In this document: piece by piece, positions 7,203-15,859 of the stretch
Layout: each line of letters starts with the position of its first letter
Position numbering within the stretch: position 1 is the stretch's first letter
Assembly (NCBI RefSeq): GCF_045679545.1
Contig: NZ_CP166194.1
Coordinates: 2,356,001-2,420,000, forward strand
Reading direction: 5' to 3'
Source: Enterovibrio sp045679545
Lineage (GTDB): Bacteria; Pseudomonadota; Gammaproteobacteria; Enterobacterales; Vibrionaceae
Length of the DNA stretch: 64,000 nt
The notes under the pieces: model-generated
What the model was told of the DNA's origin: nothing
The model's database searches: none
The model's input: the letters and a program-made list of their open reading frames with translations, nothing else
Translations under genes and position numbers: made by a program

Positions 7203-10058
7203 CTACGCTGGAATGATCTTACAAAGGGTGACTTTAGTTTCCTGCATCACAGTAACCGGGTCATAACCATAAGTTGTCGCGGTATTGGCAGACTCACCAA
7301 TCACGTACGGATCCGCACCTTCAGGATACCTATCAAGCAGGCTTTGTCCTTGGAAGACCCCGCCGAAGTGGAACGGCATAAATGCCAGCCCTGCGTACAC
7401 ACGCGGTGTGATCATGGCTTTCACTTTCACACGGCCTTTGTCTGCGCCTTCCACCCAAACATCTTGTCCATCGACAATGCCGAGGTTATTGGCATCAACA
7501 ATGTTGATTTCGACAAACATCTCTTGCTGCAACACAGCAAGCCATGGGTTTGAGCGGGTTTCTTCACCGCCACCTTCATATTCCACCAAACGCCCCGATG
7601 TCAGAATGATGGGGTAATCCTTGGCAGCATCAATGTCTTGGATCGACTTGTAGAGGGTTGGAAGTCGGTAGATATCGGCTTTGTCATCCCAGGTCGCGTA
7701 CTCTGGGAGCAGGTCACGACGTGGTGTATAAAGCGGTTCACGGTGAAGCGGTACACGGTCTGGGAATGTCCACACAATCGCGCGCGCTTTAGCATTGCCA
7801 AAAGGAATACAGCCGTGCTGGATAGCAACTCGCTGAATACCGCCCGACAGGTCGGTCTTCCAGTTTTTGCCTTCTGCGGCCGCTTTTTCTTCTGCGGTCA
7901 GATCATCCCACCAGCCAAGTTGCTTGAGCATCTTGTCGGTAAATTCGGGATAACCATCTTCCAGTTCACAGCCTTTTGAATAGCTGTCCACAGCCAACAG
8001 ACTTTGACCTTCAAACTCCACCCCGAATCGCGCACGGAAGTTGCCGCCACCACGCGCAACTTCTTTGGATGTGTCATAAAGAATGTGGGTGCCGGGGTGC
8101 TTCATTTCTGGCGTTCCCCAACACGGCCAAGGCAGACCATAGGTTTCACCGTTTACAGGGCCGCCCTGCGCTTCGAGCGTCGTGGTATTGAAGGTGTGCC
8201 AGTTTTTCTGGTGCTCTTTAATACGCTCTGGGCTTTGGCCTGTGTAGCCGATGGTCCACATGCCGCGGTTAAATTCGCGGGTGATATCTTCAACCAAAGG
8301 CTCGTCATTTTTCACCGCTATGTTTTTGAACAGCTGGTCAGAAAAGCCCAGTTTTTTCGATAGCAGATACATGATGGTGTGATCGGGTTTCGAATCGAAT
8401 AGCGGTTCAATCACCTTGTCACGCCACTGCAGCGAACGGTTTGACGCCGTGACTGAACCATAGGTTTCAAACTGCGTTGTGGTCGGTAGCAGGTACACGC
8501 CATTTTTGCGGTTGTTCATGACGGCAGCAACGGTCGGATACGGGTCAACGATGACCATCAAATCCAATTTTTCCATTGCTTTGCGCATTTCTGGCCCACG
8601 AGTTTGCGAGTTCACCGCATGGCCCCAGTAGAACATGGCGCGAATGTTTGATTTCTGCGCGATCTTGTCTTGGTCTTCTAAAACACCATCGATCCAGCGA
8701 GAAACCGGAATACCGTTGCTATTGATAGGTTTTGAACCGTTGTATTCGGCGGGATCAAAACGGTCTTGAATCCACTTTTGATCAACCTCCCACACTTTCG
8801 ACCAATGTTTCCACGCACCGTCAGACAGGCCGTAGTAACCCGGTAGGGTGTGTGACAATACGCCTAAATCTGTTGCGCCTTGCACGTTATCATGACCACG
8901 GAAGATGTTTGCGCCACCACCGGATTTACCAATATTACCTAGTGCCAGCTCTAACACACAGTAAGCACGGGTGTTGTTGTTGCCTGTGGTGTGCTGGGTT
9001 CCCCCCATACACCAAACCACACAACCAGGACGGTTTTCTGCCAATATTTTCGCCGTGGTGTACATGTCATCGCGGCCAACGCCAGATACGCGCTCCACTT
9101 CTTCTGGTGTCCATCTCGCGACTTCTTCACGAATTTCTTCCAAACCGAAAACACGCTGATGGATGAATTCTTTATCTTCCCAGTTGTTATCGAAGATGTG
9201 CCATAACAAGCCCCAAATAAAGGCGATGTCAGTACCAGGACGCAAGGAAACAAAGTGGTCTCCTTTCGCCGCGGTACGGGTACGACGCGGATCGGCAACC
9301 ACAATCTTACAACCGTTTTTCTCTTTGGCGATCAAGATGTGCTGCATAGCAACGGGGTGAGCTTCAGCAGGGTTCGAGCCAACAAAAAGGATCGACTTAC
9401 AGTTATGCATGTCGTTAAAAGAGTTGGTCATGGCCCCATAACCCCACGTATTGGCGACGCCCGCTACCGTGGTGGAGTGACAGATACGTGCTTGGTGGTC
9501 AACGTTGTTGGTACCCCAAAGCGATGCCATTTTGCGGAACAGATACGCTTGTTCATTGCTGTGTTTGGCCGAGCCAAGGAAGTAAACCGCATCGGGGCCC
9601 GATTGTTCACGGATCTCAAGCACCTGATCGCCAATTTCATTCAGCGCGGTGTCCCAGCTAATTTTCTGCCATTTGCCGTCAACCAGCTTCATCGGATATT
9701 TCAGGCGACGTTCACCATGACCGTGCTCACGCAGAGCCGCACCTTTGGCGCAATGTCCGCCAAGGTTGAACGGGTGATCGAAAGCAGGCTCTTGACCTGT
9801 CCATACACCGTCTTGCACTTCCGCATACACGCCGCAGCCCACTGAGCAGTGTGAACAAATAGTGCGCTTTTGTTCAACAGGCTTATTGGGATCGGCGTCT
9901 TTCGCCGCCGCTTTTTTCATCATGCCAGGTGCAAACATACCTGCCGCCGCGATGCCCCCAGCTGTTGCAAGTGAGGTATTTCGCATGAACGTACGGCGAG
10001 ACACACCCAGCTGTTTTTCGTCCTTGCTGACCGAATCAGAGCGTTTCGTTAGTTTCAT
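7203..10058 (-). CDS. fdhA: Formate dehydrogenase catalytic subunit, Tat-exported, Cys type
   Basis: Molybdopterin (Mo or W) oxidoreductase that oxidises formate to CO2 at the periplasmic face. Tat signal at 20-25 (SRRTFM) followed by a hydrophobic region. [4Fe-4S] cysteines C68, C71, C75 and C103. The active-site residue is cysteine (C193, next to H194, in RICHST) rather than selenocysteine, and no in-frame TGA is present. 951 aa, full length. The C-terminal molybdopterin-dinucleotide-binding domain covers about 790-945. Neighbouring tupABC suggests tungsten may be used, but the protein sequence alone cannot decide between Mo and W. Confidence 0.96.
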   Translation of the reverse strand: MKLTKRSDSVSKDEKQLGVSRRTFMRNTSLATAGGIAAAGMFAPGMMKKAAAKDADPNKPVEQKRTICSHCSVGCGVYAEVQDGVWTGQEPAFDHPFNLGGHCAKGAALREHGHGERRLKYPMKLVDGKWQKISWDTALNEIGDQVLEIREQSGPDAVYFLGSAKHSNEQAYLFRKMASLWGTNNVDHQARICHSTTVAGVANTWGYGAMTNSFNDMHNCKSILFVGSNPAEAHPVAMQHILIAKEKNGCKIVVADPRRTRTAAKGDHFVSLRPGTDIAFIWGLLWHIFDNNWEDKEFIHQRVFGLEEIREEVARWTPEEVERVSGVGRDDMYTTAKILAENRPGCVVWCMGGTQHTTGNNNTRAYCVLELALGNIGKSGGGANIFRGHDNVQGATDLGVLSHTLPGYYGLSDGAWKHWSKVWEVDQKWIQDRFDPAEYNGSKPINSNGIPVSRWIDGVLEDQDKIAQKSNIRAMFYWGHAVNSQTRGPEMRKAMEKLDLMVIVDPYPTVAAVMNNRKNGVYLLPTTTQFETYGSVTASNRSLQWRDKVIEPLFDSKPDHTIMYLLSKKLGFSDQLFKNIAVKNDEPLVEDITREFNRGMWTIGYTGQSPERIKEHQKNWHTFNTTTLEAQGGPVNGETYGLPWPCWGTPEMKHPGTHILYDTSKEVARGGGNFRARFGVEFEGQSLLAVDSYSKGCELEDGYPEFTDKMLKQLGWWDDLTAEEKAAAEGKNWKTDLSGGIQRVAIQHGCIPFGNAKARAIVWTFPDRVPLHREPLYTPRRDLLPEYATWDDKADIYRLPTLYKSIQDIDAAKDYPIILTSGRLVEYEGGGEETRSNPWLAVLQQEMFVEINIVDANNLGIVDGQDVWVEGADKGRVKVKAMITPRVYAGLAFMPFHFGGVFQGQSLLDRYPEGADPYVIGESANTATTYGYDPVTVMQETKVTLCKIIPA

Positions 10059-10083
10059 TGTTAAACTCCATCTTCACGCTGGG

Positions 10084-10293
10084 TTATAGGGAATCGTAGT
10101 AATCACGAATGTGCTGCGTTTCGCGATAGCCCGACGCTTTTTTGTCCTCTGGCGTTTTCACCACGGTTTCAGCCTGAACGCTTCCTGTTGCAACCGTCGC
10201 GACAGCCCCTGCTGCAGCTGCCACTCCGAGGCCTGTCAAAAACTGGCGCCGATTTGGGTTTTGCATATCGGTATCTTTTTTGTTTTCAGACAT
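10084..10293 (-). CDS. Small Tat-signal protein of formate dehydrogenase operons
   Basis: About 69 aa from ATG 10293, which has an AGGAG site 7 bases upstream; the frame runs on to 10344 but that extension overlaps the preceding gene and lacks support. It has NRRQFLTG followed by an Ala/Gly-rich hydrophobic segment, so a Tat signal or Tat-type anchor, then a short polar tail ending RDYYDSL. Small proteins of this type (TIGR02811-like, sometimes called FdhX or FdhE-like) sit directly before fdhA in many proteobacteria. The function is not established; a role in assembly or anchoring of the dehydrogenase is a guess from position. Confidence 0.85.
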   Translation of the reverse strand: MSENKKDTDMQNPNRRQFLTGLGVAAAAGAVATVATGSVQAETVVKTPEDKKASGYRETQHIRDYYDSL

Positions 10294-10337
10294 TACTTGC
10301 TCCTTGTTCTTTTTATTCCACGTCAGGTTGAGGTTCA

Positions 10338-10949
10338 TCACCAAGGACGTTGGGTAAATCGCGTTTTTTCTATGGTTAAAAATCGTTGGGCAAGCTCTGC
10401 AACGGCAGCATAAAACACTGCAGGTTCAGCCCGTTTCACGTCCTCACATAACCGTTCACACCAAGCGGCGATATGACGGTTAAAAAAGGCAGCTTGTTCA
10501 ATATCACTTTCTTCGTCCACCAGCATGGCCATCACTTCCAGCAATGCGGCGATATGATCTTCTGGCTCTTTGGTGTCTTCTTGGCGTTCATAACCTAATC
10601 GACGCAGATCTTGACGAAGCAGTGCCAACGGCAACTCCATCAGTGACCCTGTTAAATACCAAGAACCAAATGGCACTACTTCACCACGGCCTACGCCAAT
10701 AAACATCAGTTGGTATTCATCAGCCGCCTGCGAAGGCGAGGTTTTGCTGGCGGTTAATTTCAGCACCGACCACGCGGCTGCCATGCCCGCTGTTTGCTCG
10801 TCGCCTTCTGTTTCCAGCGTGGCAAGCCAAGCCAATGAGGCTTCATCAGGCGCTTGACGAAATAAATGCGCCAACAAGCTGTAAATGCTCTGGCGGATCT
10901 GGTTTTCTTCGTTTGTTACATCATCAATGGTGATTTCTTGCATTGCCAT
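10338..10949 (-). CDS. TorD/DmsD-family chaperone for formate dehydrogenase
   Basis: All-helical cytoplasmic chaperone of the TorD/DmsD family (203 aa) that normally binds a Tat signal peptide or apo-enzyme while the molybdopterin cofactor is inserted. Family marks seen are the DEYQLMFIGVGRGEVVPFGSWYLTG segment (given here in name only: residues about 78-102) and the EPEDHIAALLEVMAML helix. It lies 9 bases downstream of the poly-ferredoxin gene and just before the small Tat protein and fdhA, so FdhA is the likely client. Confidence 0.87.
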   Translation of the reverse strand: MAMQEITIDDVTNEENQIRQSIYSLLAHLFRQAPDEASLAWLATLETEGDEQTAGMAAAWSVLKLTASKTSPSQAADEYQLMFIGVGRGEVVPFGSWYLTGSLMELPLALLRQDLRRLGYERQEDTKEPEDHIAALLEVMAMLVDEESDIEQAAFFNRHIAAWCERLCEDVKRAEPAVFYAAVAELAQRFLTIEKTRFTQRPW

Positions 10950-10958
10950 ATCCGCCTC

Positions 10959-12671
10959 CTATACCTTCAACTGTTTGTCTGGGTTATCCATCATGTCGGA
11001 GACAATGTCGCGGACACGGCAGTCTTCGCACATCGACAAACGTTTGATGGCGTCATCTTGGAAATGGCTATGGCTGCTCAGTTTCTCGATCAGCATGTTG
11101 ACCATGGAAACCGGCGCGAAAGGTTTACCGCAGCTAATGCATTCCGCGGCAGGCTCTTCATGAACAATGTCGCGTTGTTGGCGAGTGGCGGCGTCCCAGT
11201 TATAACGAGGCACCAAGCTGATAACAGATTCAGGGCACGCTTGTTCACACAGTCCACACTGCACGCAATCTTGTTCTCTAAATGTCATACCGGGGCTGCT
11301 ACCTATGGATTGCAACGCATCGGTGGGACACACCGCGACACACCCCATGCAAAGGGTGCAATCCGACGTCGCCACATCAATGCGCCCATAAGGCGCACCG
11401 TCAGGCACGGTGCTGACGGTCGAAACCAACACGGCGTTTGACGCAAGAAGGTCGAGCGCTTGCGCCAATTTTTCGCGCTTGCTGCCTTCGAGTTTTTTGC
11501 TTTGGTCAATCAAGGCATTGCTGTAGAGATTTTGCGTGCTCAGCGATGTGACCGAAGAGAGCGCAATACGATCTGCACTGTGCCCGAGTGAAGAGAGAAA
11601 CGACGATGCGACGGCAAGTTCTTGCTCGAGTACTTTGCGTGTTTTAACCGGCAGTGACGAAGAAGCCGCAAGCACAACCTGAGATGCACCGTAGGCTAGC
11701 GCACTGAACCAGCTATCAATCCCGACCGACGCGAGCTCTTCCAACCGCACGGGGATAACGCGACTAGGAAGCTGCGCTAACTGCTCAGCCAACTCCGTTT
11801 CAGAAGCTTCGGCATAAAACAGCACAATGGGTGATTGCCCCCCCTGTTCGCGATAATGCGCGAGCAGCTGAAACACAAAGTGTTGGGTATTGTCGGGATC
11901 GGGTAGCGCGTAGCTAATGGCTTCCGTTGGGCAAGCCGTCGCACAAGAACCCATACCCTGGCAAAGATAAGGGTTGATTGTGATAGCGCTGTCTACCGAA
12001 CTCAGCGCGTCGGCTGGGCAGGCATCAATACAGCGGGTGCAGCCTTCAATACCGCGCGCCGAGTGGGCACAACTATTGGTATCGAGACGGAAAAATTTGG
12101 GTTTATCGAATGTGCCGGTCATATCAGATAACGCATCAAGCGCATCGTCTGTTGTAACGAGCGCTCGTCCCACTGCGTAATAACCCAGGGGCGGCAATTG
12201 TGCTTGATGAAATCCATCATCAGACAGGTCTATGATCACATCGAAGTGTTCTCGTCCATGCGTGATTTTCGCCAAATTTTGCTTAGTCAGGGTGTGCGTA
12301 ATAAACACGTCAAACGCCCCAAGAAAACCATCAATTTGCAGGTCGCGCGCGAAAAAGAATGCCATGCCCTCAGGAAGTGGGATCGCGTTTGAGGTTTCGT
12401 CCGTACTCACCAAAACGGCTCGATCACGCAGCGATGCAGGGATCTGAGAAGCAAATGCAGCAACTGTTTCGCCACGTCCTACCACCAAGGCAAAGCCGCG
12501 GCTTTCAAACGTGACAGTTGGTGGTATCAAATTTCCAAGCGTTACCGTCGCTCGCAGCGCGTGTTGTCTTGCTTGTCCATTGACATCCGTGGTCTGTTCA
12601 ACCAATTGATTAAGCGTTGTTATTTTATTTATTGTCGACATTGTCTTCTTTGCCATCGTCTCTGAAGCCAT
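10959..12671 (-). CDS. Multi-cluster 4Fe-4S ferredoxin-type protein of the fdh operon
   Basis: 570 aa cytoplasmic iron-sulfur protein. Four [4Fe-4S] motifs of the C-x2-C-x2-C-x3-C-P kind: C211/C214/C218 with C201 (CTRCIDACP), C237/C243/C247 (CQGMGSCATACP), CTLCMGCVAVCP and CVQCGLCEQACP. Two further CxxC pairs near the C-terminus (CISCGK, CEDCRV) could bind metal. The N-terminal 190 residues have no motif I recognise. It is a standard member of Vibrio fdh clusters; the electron partner is unknown. Start is uncertain: ATG 12671 has no clear ribosome site, while ATG 12641 (residue 11) follows AAGAAG. A sigma-54-type promoter lies upstream at 12829-12844. Confidence 0.88.
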   Translation of the reverse strand: MASETMAKKTMSTINKITTLNQLVEQTTDVNGQARQHALRATVTLGNLIPPTVTFESRGFALVVGRGETVAAFASQIPASLRDRAVLVSTDETSNAIPLPEGMAFFFARDLQIDGFLGAFDVFITHTLTKQNLAKITHGREHFDVIIDLSDDGFHQAQLPPLGYYAVGRALVTTDDALDALSDMTGTFDKPKFFRLDTNSCAHSARGIEGCTRCIDACPADALSSVDSAITINPYLCQGMGSCATACPTEAISYALPDPDNTQHFVFQLLAHYREQGGQSPIVLFYAEASETELAEQLAQLPSRVIPVRLEELASVGIDSWFSALAYGASQVVLAASSSLPVKTRKVLEQELAVASSFLSSLGHSADRIALSSVTSLSTQNLYSNALIDQSKKLEGSKREKLAQALDLLASNAVLVSTVSTVPDGAPYGRIDVATSDCTLCMGCVAVCPTDALQSIGSSPGMTFREQDCVQCGLCEQACPESVISLVPRYNWDAATRQQRDIVHEEPAAECISCGKPFAPVSMVNMLIEKLSSHSHFQDDAIKRLSMCEDCRVRDIVSDMMDNPDKQLKV

Positions 12672-12828
12672 GGTATCCGGCCGTCCCGGCGGGTTACCTC
12701 GTGGACTGATTCCCTACATCGGCGCTAATATTCAATGCGTTCCCGAATAGCTCAAGGCCATTGCCAATGTAGTAAGGCGTTGTCAGACAAGGGTTTCACA
12801 CATCCTTTGCCTGTGACCCTATTGATAC

Positions 12829-12844
12829 AGCAAGTAGTGAACCA
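12829..12844 (-). promoter_or_regulatory. Sigma-54 (-24/-12) promoter of the main fdh operon
   Basis: Minus-strand TGGTTCACTACTTGCT against consensus TGGCACGN4TTGCW: the GG and GC doublets and their 10-base spacing are exact and the whole TTGCT -12 box is present; three -24 positions differ. It would start transcription near 12818, ahead of the ferredoxin-chaperone-fdhXABC genes. A dyad cluster sits 70-140 bases upstream, at a usual enhancer distance. Confidence 0.65.
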
Positions 12845-12876
12845 GTTTTGAAGGAAATAAAATGACGAATACGGAG

Positions 12877-13524
12877 TCAGGATCCGTCCGAATTATTGTC
12901 CACATTCATATCTGGGACATTTTGTCTCACACGGTAAGACAAATTGTCCCTTTTTTCTTCATGGGTACTTTTTGTCTCACTTTCTGGAGGTGTACTTTCG
13001 CCATCCGGCTCAACCGTTTGATCTAAAACGGTCTCATCGTCGGGAACATCCTGTGTTTGACACTCTTCTTGAGCATCTTCAATTTTCTCTTTGGTCCACT
13101 GGCGCAGGCTAGCCGCGACTTCAGCAGTTAGAGAGGCCTTGTTGGAGTAATCAAGATCGTAGTCATTCATACCATCCAGTACGTTGTAAGCATCGCTGTG
13201 AAACAGCTTCCTCAATGCCGCTTTTTTGATTTCCGCCGACACCCCTTTGGCAAGAAAAAACGCTGCAGAATCCCCTTGCTTCAAACGCGCCACATCCTCC
13301 ATGTCTGGCGGAGGGGGAGCATCGGTGTGATCGATGGGTTCATCGACGGATTCATCCATTGATAGCGTCGGCGCGTGATGTTCAGCGTCGGCAAAAGTAA
13401 GGTCACCGCCGTCAGTCAGTTCGCCGCCATCGAGCGCCATCTCCTCAACGTGATCACGCGATTCATCGTCAGTCATCGCCTGCTTTCGCTTTGACCAGCG
13501 CGTTAAAAAAGAATCAGTTGCCAC
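12877..13524 (-). CDS. DUF3306 family protein of the fdh cluster
   Basis: 215 aa, very acidic. Start is GTG 13524, reading VATDSFLTRWSKRKQ with GGAGGG just upstream; this FLxRWSRRK N-terminus is the DUF3306 hallmark. The central part (FFLAKGVSAEIKKAALRKLFHSDAYNVLDGMNDYDLDY, residues about 90-130) is the conserved domain. It overlaps the DUF3305 gene by 11 bases. The C-terminal tail after residue 185 is encoded across the palindromic dyad cluster, so its sequence may be constrained by DNA rather than protein function. Role unknown; DUF3305/3306 pairs accompany respiratory formate dehydrogenases. Confidence 0.85.
   Translation of the reverse strand: MATDSFLTRWSKRKQAMTDDESRDHVEEMALDGGELTDGGDLTFADAEHHAPTLSMDESVDEPIDHTDAPPPPDMEDVARLKQGDSAAFFLAKGVSAEIKKAALRKLFHSDAYNVLDGMNDYDLDYSNKASLTAEVAASLRQWTKEKIEDAQEECQTQDVPDDETVLDQTVEPDGESTPPESETKSTHEEKRDNLSYRVRQNVPDMNVDNNSDGS
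12914..12980. promoter_or_regulatory. Putative enhancer (UAS): tandem GACA-N3-TGTC dyads
   Basis: A 37-bp near-perfect palindrome at 12914-12950 (17-base arms, 15 of 17 pairing, ACG loop) contains two dyads GACA-N3-TGTC at 12916-12926 and 12938-12948, whose centres are 22 bp apart, two helical turns. The 11-mer TTTTGTCTCAC recurs exactly at 12920-12930 and 12970-12980. The block lies inside the 3' end of the DUF3306 gene. Similar dyads precede tupA. Best explained as binding sites for the sigma-54 response regulator at 17957-19357. Confidence 0.55.
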
Positions 13525-13966
13525 TCGCCCTCCCCGCGCCTTTACGCTTTTTCTTACGCACTTCCAATAGCTCTCCGTGGCGCCCAATAAAAGCTTCCAT
13601 CCAGGCTTGAATAGGTAATGGCATCGGCTCAGATAACACCAGGTAGTCACCATCCATGAAGCTGGCGGCACAGGTTTGGGAAGCGGTCACTTTTAAAGGT
13701 TTAAGGGATTCGTCTTCATTAATTTCGAAGATAAAAAACAAGTGCGGATCACGAGAGCTGAGGTTGAACCTGTAGTCCGTTCGCTCGTCTTTGAATAGCT
13801 CGAGAGGTAGAGAAATCATACCGTCTTTGCGCTCACTGTCCTCACGAGGAAGATGAAGATTTGCCACGGACCAACGCTTGGTTTTCCAGCGACCAATATC
13901 GACATCGGTGGACTCAAGATCAAACTGCATCAGCCAGTATTGTGGATCTTTTATGGTTTCACTCAC
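13514..13966 (-). CDS. DUF3305 family protein of the fdh cluster
   Basis: 150 aa cytoplasmic protein. It shows the DUF3305 pattern: an opening around WLMQFDLES, a central W-x-V-A segment (KRWSVANLHLP), and a conserved PMPLPIQAWMEAFIGRHGE region (residues about 113-131). First gene of the minus-strand fdh transcription unit, immediately behind a sigma-54-type promoter at 14054-14069. Function unknown; conserved next to fdh genes. Confidence 0.85.
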   Translation of the reverse strand: MSETIKDPQYWLMQFDLESTDVDIGRWKTKRWSVANLHLPREDSERKDGMISLPLELFKDERTDYRFNLSSRDPHLFFIFEINEDESLKPLKVTASQTCAASFMDGDYLVLSEPMPLPIQAWMEAFIGRHGELLEVRKKKRKGAGRASGN

Positions 13967-14053
13967 ACATCACTCCTTGTCGTCTGCGCAGCCTATTCCA
14001 TCGGCGTTAACTCGGCGAAAACACTCAAAACTGCGGTTTTATTCATCCAACGA

Positions 14054-14069
14054 AGCAAAACACATACCA
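14054..14069 (-). promoter_or_regulatory. Sigma-54 (-24/-12) promoter of the DUF3305-DUF3306 genes
   Basis: Minus-strand TGGTATGTGTTTTGCT: GG and GC doublets with exact 10-base spacing and TTGCT at -12; two mismatches at -24. It would start transcription near 14043, about 77 bases ahead of the DUF3305 ATG. Back-to-back with the fdhD promoter. Confidence 0.65.
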
Positions 14070-14081
14070 GCCGTGAAGGGT

Positions 14082-14097
14082 TGGAACAGGATTTGCT
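14082..14097 (+). promoter_or_regulatory. Sigma-54 (-24/-12) promoter of fdhD
   Basis: Plus-strand TGGAACAGGATTTGCT: exact doublet spacing, TTGCT at -12, two mismatches at -24. Predicted start near 14108, 29 bases before the fdhD ATG. Only 12 bases separate it from the divergent promoter at 14054-14069. I see no GACA-N3-TGTC dyad close by. Confidence 0.65.
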
Positions 14098-14136
14098 ACC
14101 TGCCCTGCAACATTCAGGCAAAAGGAACGCGGCTCG

Positions 14137-14967
14137 ATGTCCCAACCCAAAATCATTACCACGCAAGCAGACATTCCTCAGACTATCGATGTCACCGTCC
14201 ATGATGAGTACGGCGAAACCATGACCAAGCAGATCGCTTGTGAGCGGGCACTCACTGTTTATCTCAACTGGCGAGAGATCGTGACCTTGATGACACTGGG
14301 TGCGCGGCCGGACATGTTGGTACTGGGGTATTTGAAAAATCAGGGGTTGATTGAAGACGCTGATGCGCTTGATTCAGTCATCATAGATTGGCAAACCCAG
14401 TCAGCTGCGGTCGTCACAACTGAGCAAAACGCGGATATCGAACAAACCTTGTCGAAGAAAACCGTCACCTCTGGCTGCGGTCAGGGCACTATGTTTGGCA
14501 ATGTGATGAAAAAACTCGAAAACCTGCAACTGCCTCGTCCGCACATTAAGCAATCTATGCTTTATGGCTTGCTAGAAGCCTTAACGCACCACAACGACAC
14601 CTACAAAGCCGCTGGTGCCGTACATGGTTGTGCCGTGTGCAAAGGCACTGAGATTCTCTCTTTTGTTGAGGATATCGGTCGCCACAATGCTGTTGATACG
14701 CTAACAGGCGAAATGTGGCTGCAAGGCGAAACAGGCGACGATAAAGTGTTTTACACCACAGGCCGACTCACCTCCGAAATGGTCATTAAAGTCGCGCAAA
14801 TGGGCATCCCCGTTTTACTGTCACGATCTGGCGTCACGCAGATGGGTCTCGACCTTGCCAAGCAGCTCGGCATTACCATGATCGCGCGGGCAAAAGGTCA
14901 TCGCTTTCAAGTTTTTAACGGCGCAGAAAACATTGAGTTTGATGTAAAAGGCGGCCGCGATGAGTGA
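14137..14967 (+). CDS. fdhD: Formate dehydrogenase accessory sulfurtransferase FdhD (variant cysteines)
   Basis: Transfers sulfur (from IscS in E. coli) to the Mo/W cofactor before insertion in FdhA. 276 aa, with the FdhD signatures FVEDIGRHNAVD and YTTGRLTSEMVIKVAQMGIPVL. The canonical loop cysteine pair (E. coli GCGVCG, C121/C124) is here SGCGQG: C114 is kept but the second cysteine is glycine. A different CxxC, C165/C168 in HGCAVCKG, occupies the segment that reads TGCTHAAA in E. coli. It overlaps the next gene by 8 bases. Divergent from the fdh operon, with its own sigma-54-type promoter. Confidence 0.93.
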   Translation: MSQPKIITTQADIPQTIDVTVHDEYGETMTKQIACERALTVYLNWREIVTLMTLGARPDMLVLGYLKNQGLIEDADALDSVIIDWQTQSAAVVTTEQNADIEQTLSKKTVTSGCGQGTMFGNVMKKLENLQLPRPHIKQSMLYGLLEALTHHNDTYKAAGAVHGCAVCKGTEILSFVEDIGRHNAVDTLTGEMWLQGETGDDKVFYTTGRLTSEMVIKVAQMGIPVLLSRSGVTQMGLDLAKQLGITMIARAKGHRFQVFNGAENIEFDVKGGRDE

Positions 14968-15859
14968 ATTTCCGCAGTTTATGAACGCTCGTCAGGTTGC
15001 GGAATACCTCGATCTGAACGAAAAGAAAGTCTACAGCCTCGCCAATGATGGGGTGTTACCCGCCACCAAAGTGACAGGAAAGTGGCTGTTCCCGAAAAAC
15101 CTGCTTGATCGCTGGTTGATTGAATCAAGCCACAATGGCGTATTTAACGATCGCCTGCTCATCGCTGGCTCTGATGACCCTTTGCTTCAACACATCGTGA
15201 GTAAAATGGCAGCGGCACTCGGCAGCACCGCCTTGGTGGGCTACACCGCGACAGGAACCAAACAAGGTCTAGCGATGCTAGAAAAAGGCCACGTAGATAT
15301 TTGCGCCATTCATTGGGGAAACGCAGAAGAAGCTAAACTGCGTCATCCCGCCCTTATTCAACAATATTCAGGACACAGAAATTGGGTATTGCTCCATGCC
15401 TTTGAGCGCCAACAAGGCCTCATCGCTCGCCCTGAACTTGCTGAAAAACTGCAAGACCCACATCATTTTATTGATAAACGTTGGCGTTGGGCGGGTCGGC
15501 AAGATGGCGCGGGCAGTGCACGTGCCCTAGATGAATGGCTGTTTAGAAACGGAACAACCCGCGATCAACTCAATACGGTCGAAGCGTGTTTAAGCGAGCG
15601 GGAGCTAAGCTCTGCCATTGCGCGTGGCGCAGCTGACATCGGTTTTGGTAGCCAAAGCGGTGCGGGCGAATTTGGTCTGGCTTTTCACCCTATTGCCAAT
15701 GAAGCGTTTGAGCTGGTGATCCCAAAGAACATCTATTTTCGCGCGCTGGTCCAGCAACTGGTTCACCATTTGGATGAGGAGTCGATTCTCAAACAAAGCG
15801 AGCAGTTTGGCGGCTATCATTTTGGTAATACGGGAAAACAAATGTGGGCGTCAGAGTAA
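14960..15859 (+). CDS. HTH (excisionase/MerR type) protein with periplasmic-binding-like domain
   Basis: 299 aa. Residues 1-55 are a winged-helix HTH_17 domain (MNARQVAEYLDLNEKKVYSLAND…GKWLFPKNLLDRWL). Residues about 65-295 are a PBP_like domain (PF12727-like; GSDDPLLQHIVSKM, AGSARALDEWLF, AADIGFGSQSGAGEFGLAF), the same domain fused to MoeA in other bacteria. It has no signal peptide and is cytoplasmic. It is co-transcribed with fdhD. A role as regulator sensing molybdate, tungstate or a pterin precursor is plausible from domain and context but not shown. Confidence 0.85.
   Translation: MSEFPQFMNARQVAEYLDLNEKKVYSLANDGVLPATKVTGKWLFPKNLLDRWLIESSHNGVFNDRLLIAGSDDPLLQHIVSKMAAALGSTALVGYTATGTKQGLAMLEKGHVDICAIHWGNAEEAKLRHPALIQQYSGHRNWVLLHAFERQQGLIARPELAEKLQDPHHFIDKRWRWAGRQDGAGSARALDEWLFRNGTTRDQLNTVEACLSERELSSAIARGAADIGFGSQSGAGEFGLAFHPIANEAFELVIPKNIYFRALVQQLVHHLDEESILKQSEQFGGYHFGNTGKQMWASE

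Noticed and set aside
12752..12766. Minus-strand TGGCAATGGCCTTGA as a sigma-54 promoter for the fdh operon
   Set aside because: It has a good -24 half but lacks the essential GC at -12 (reads GA). The element at 12829-12844 is a better candidate.
12914..12960. Palindrome followed by TTTTTT as a plus-strand terminator
   Set aside because: No plus-strand gene lies upstream; the tandem dyads, the repeat 50 bp on and the copies at tupA favour protein-binding sites.
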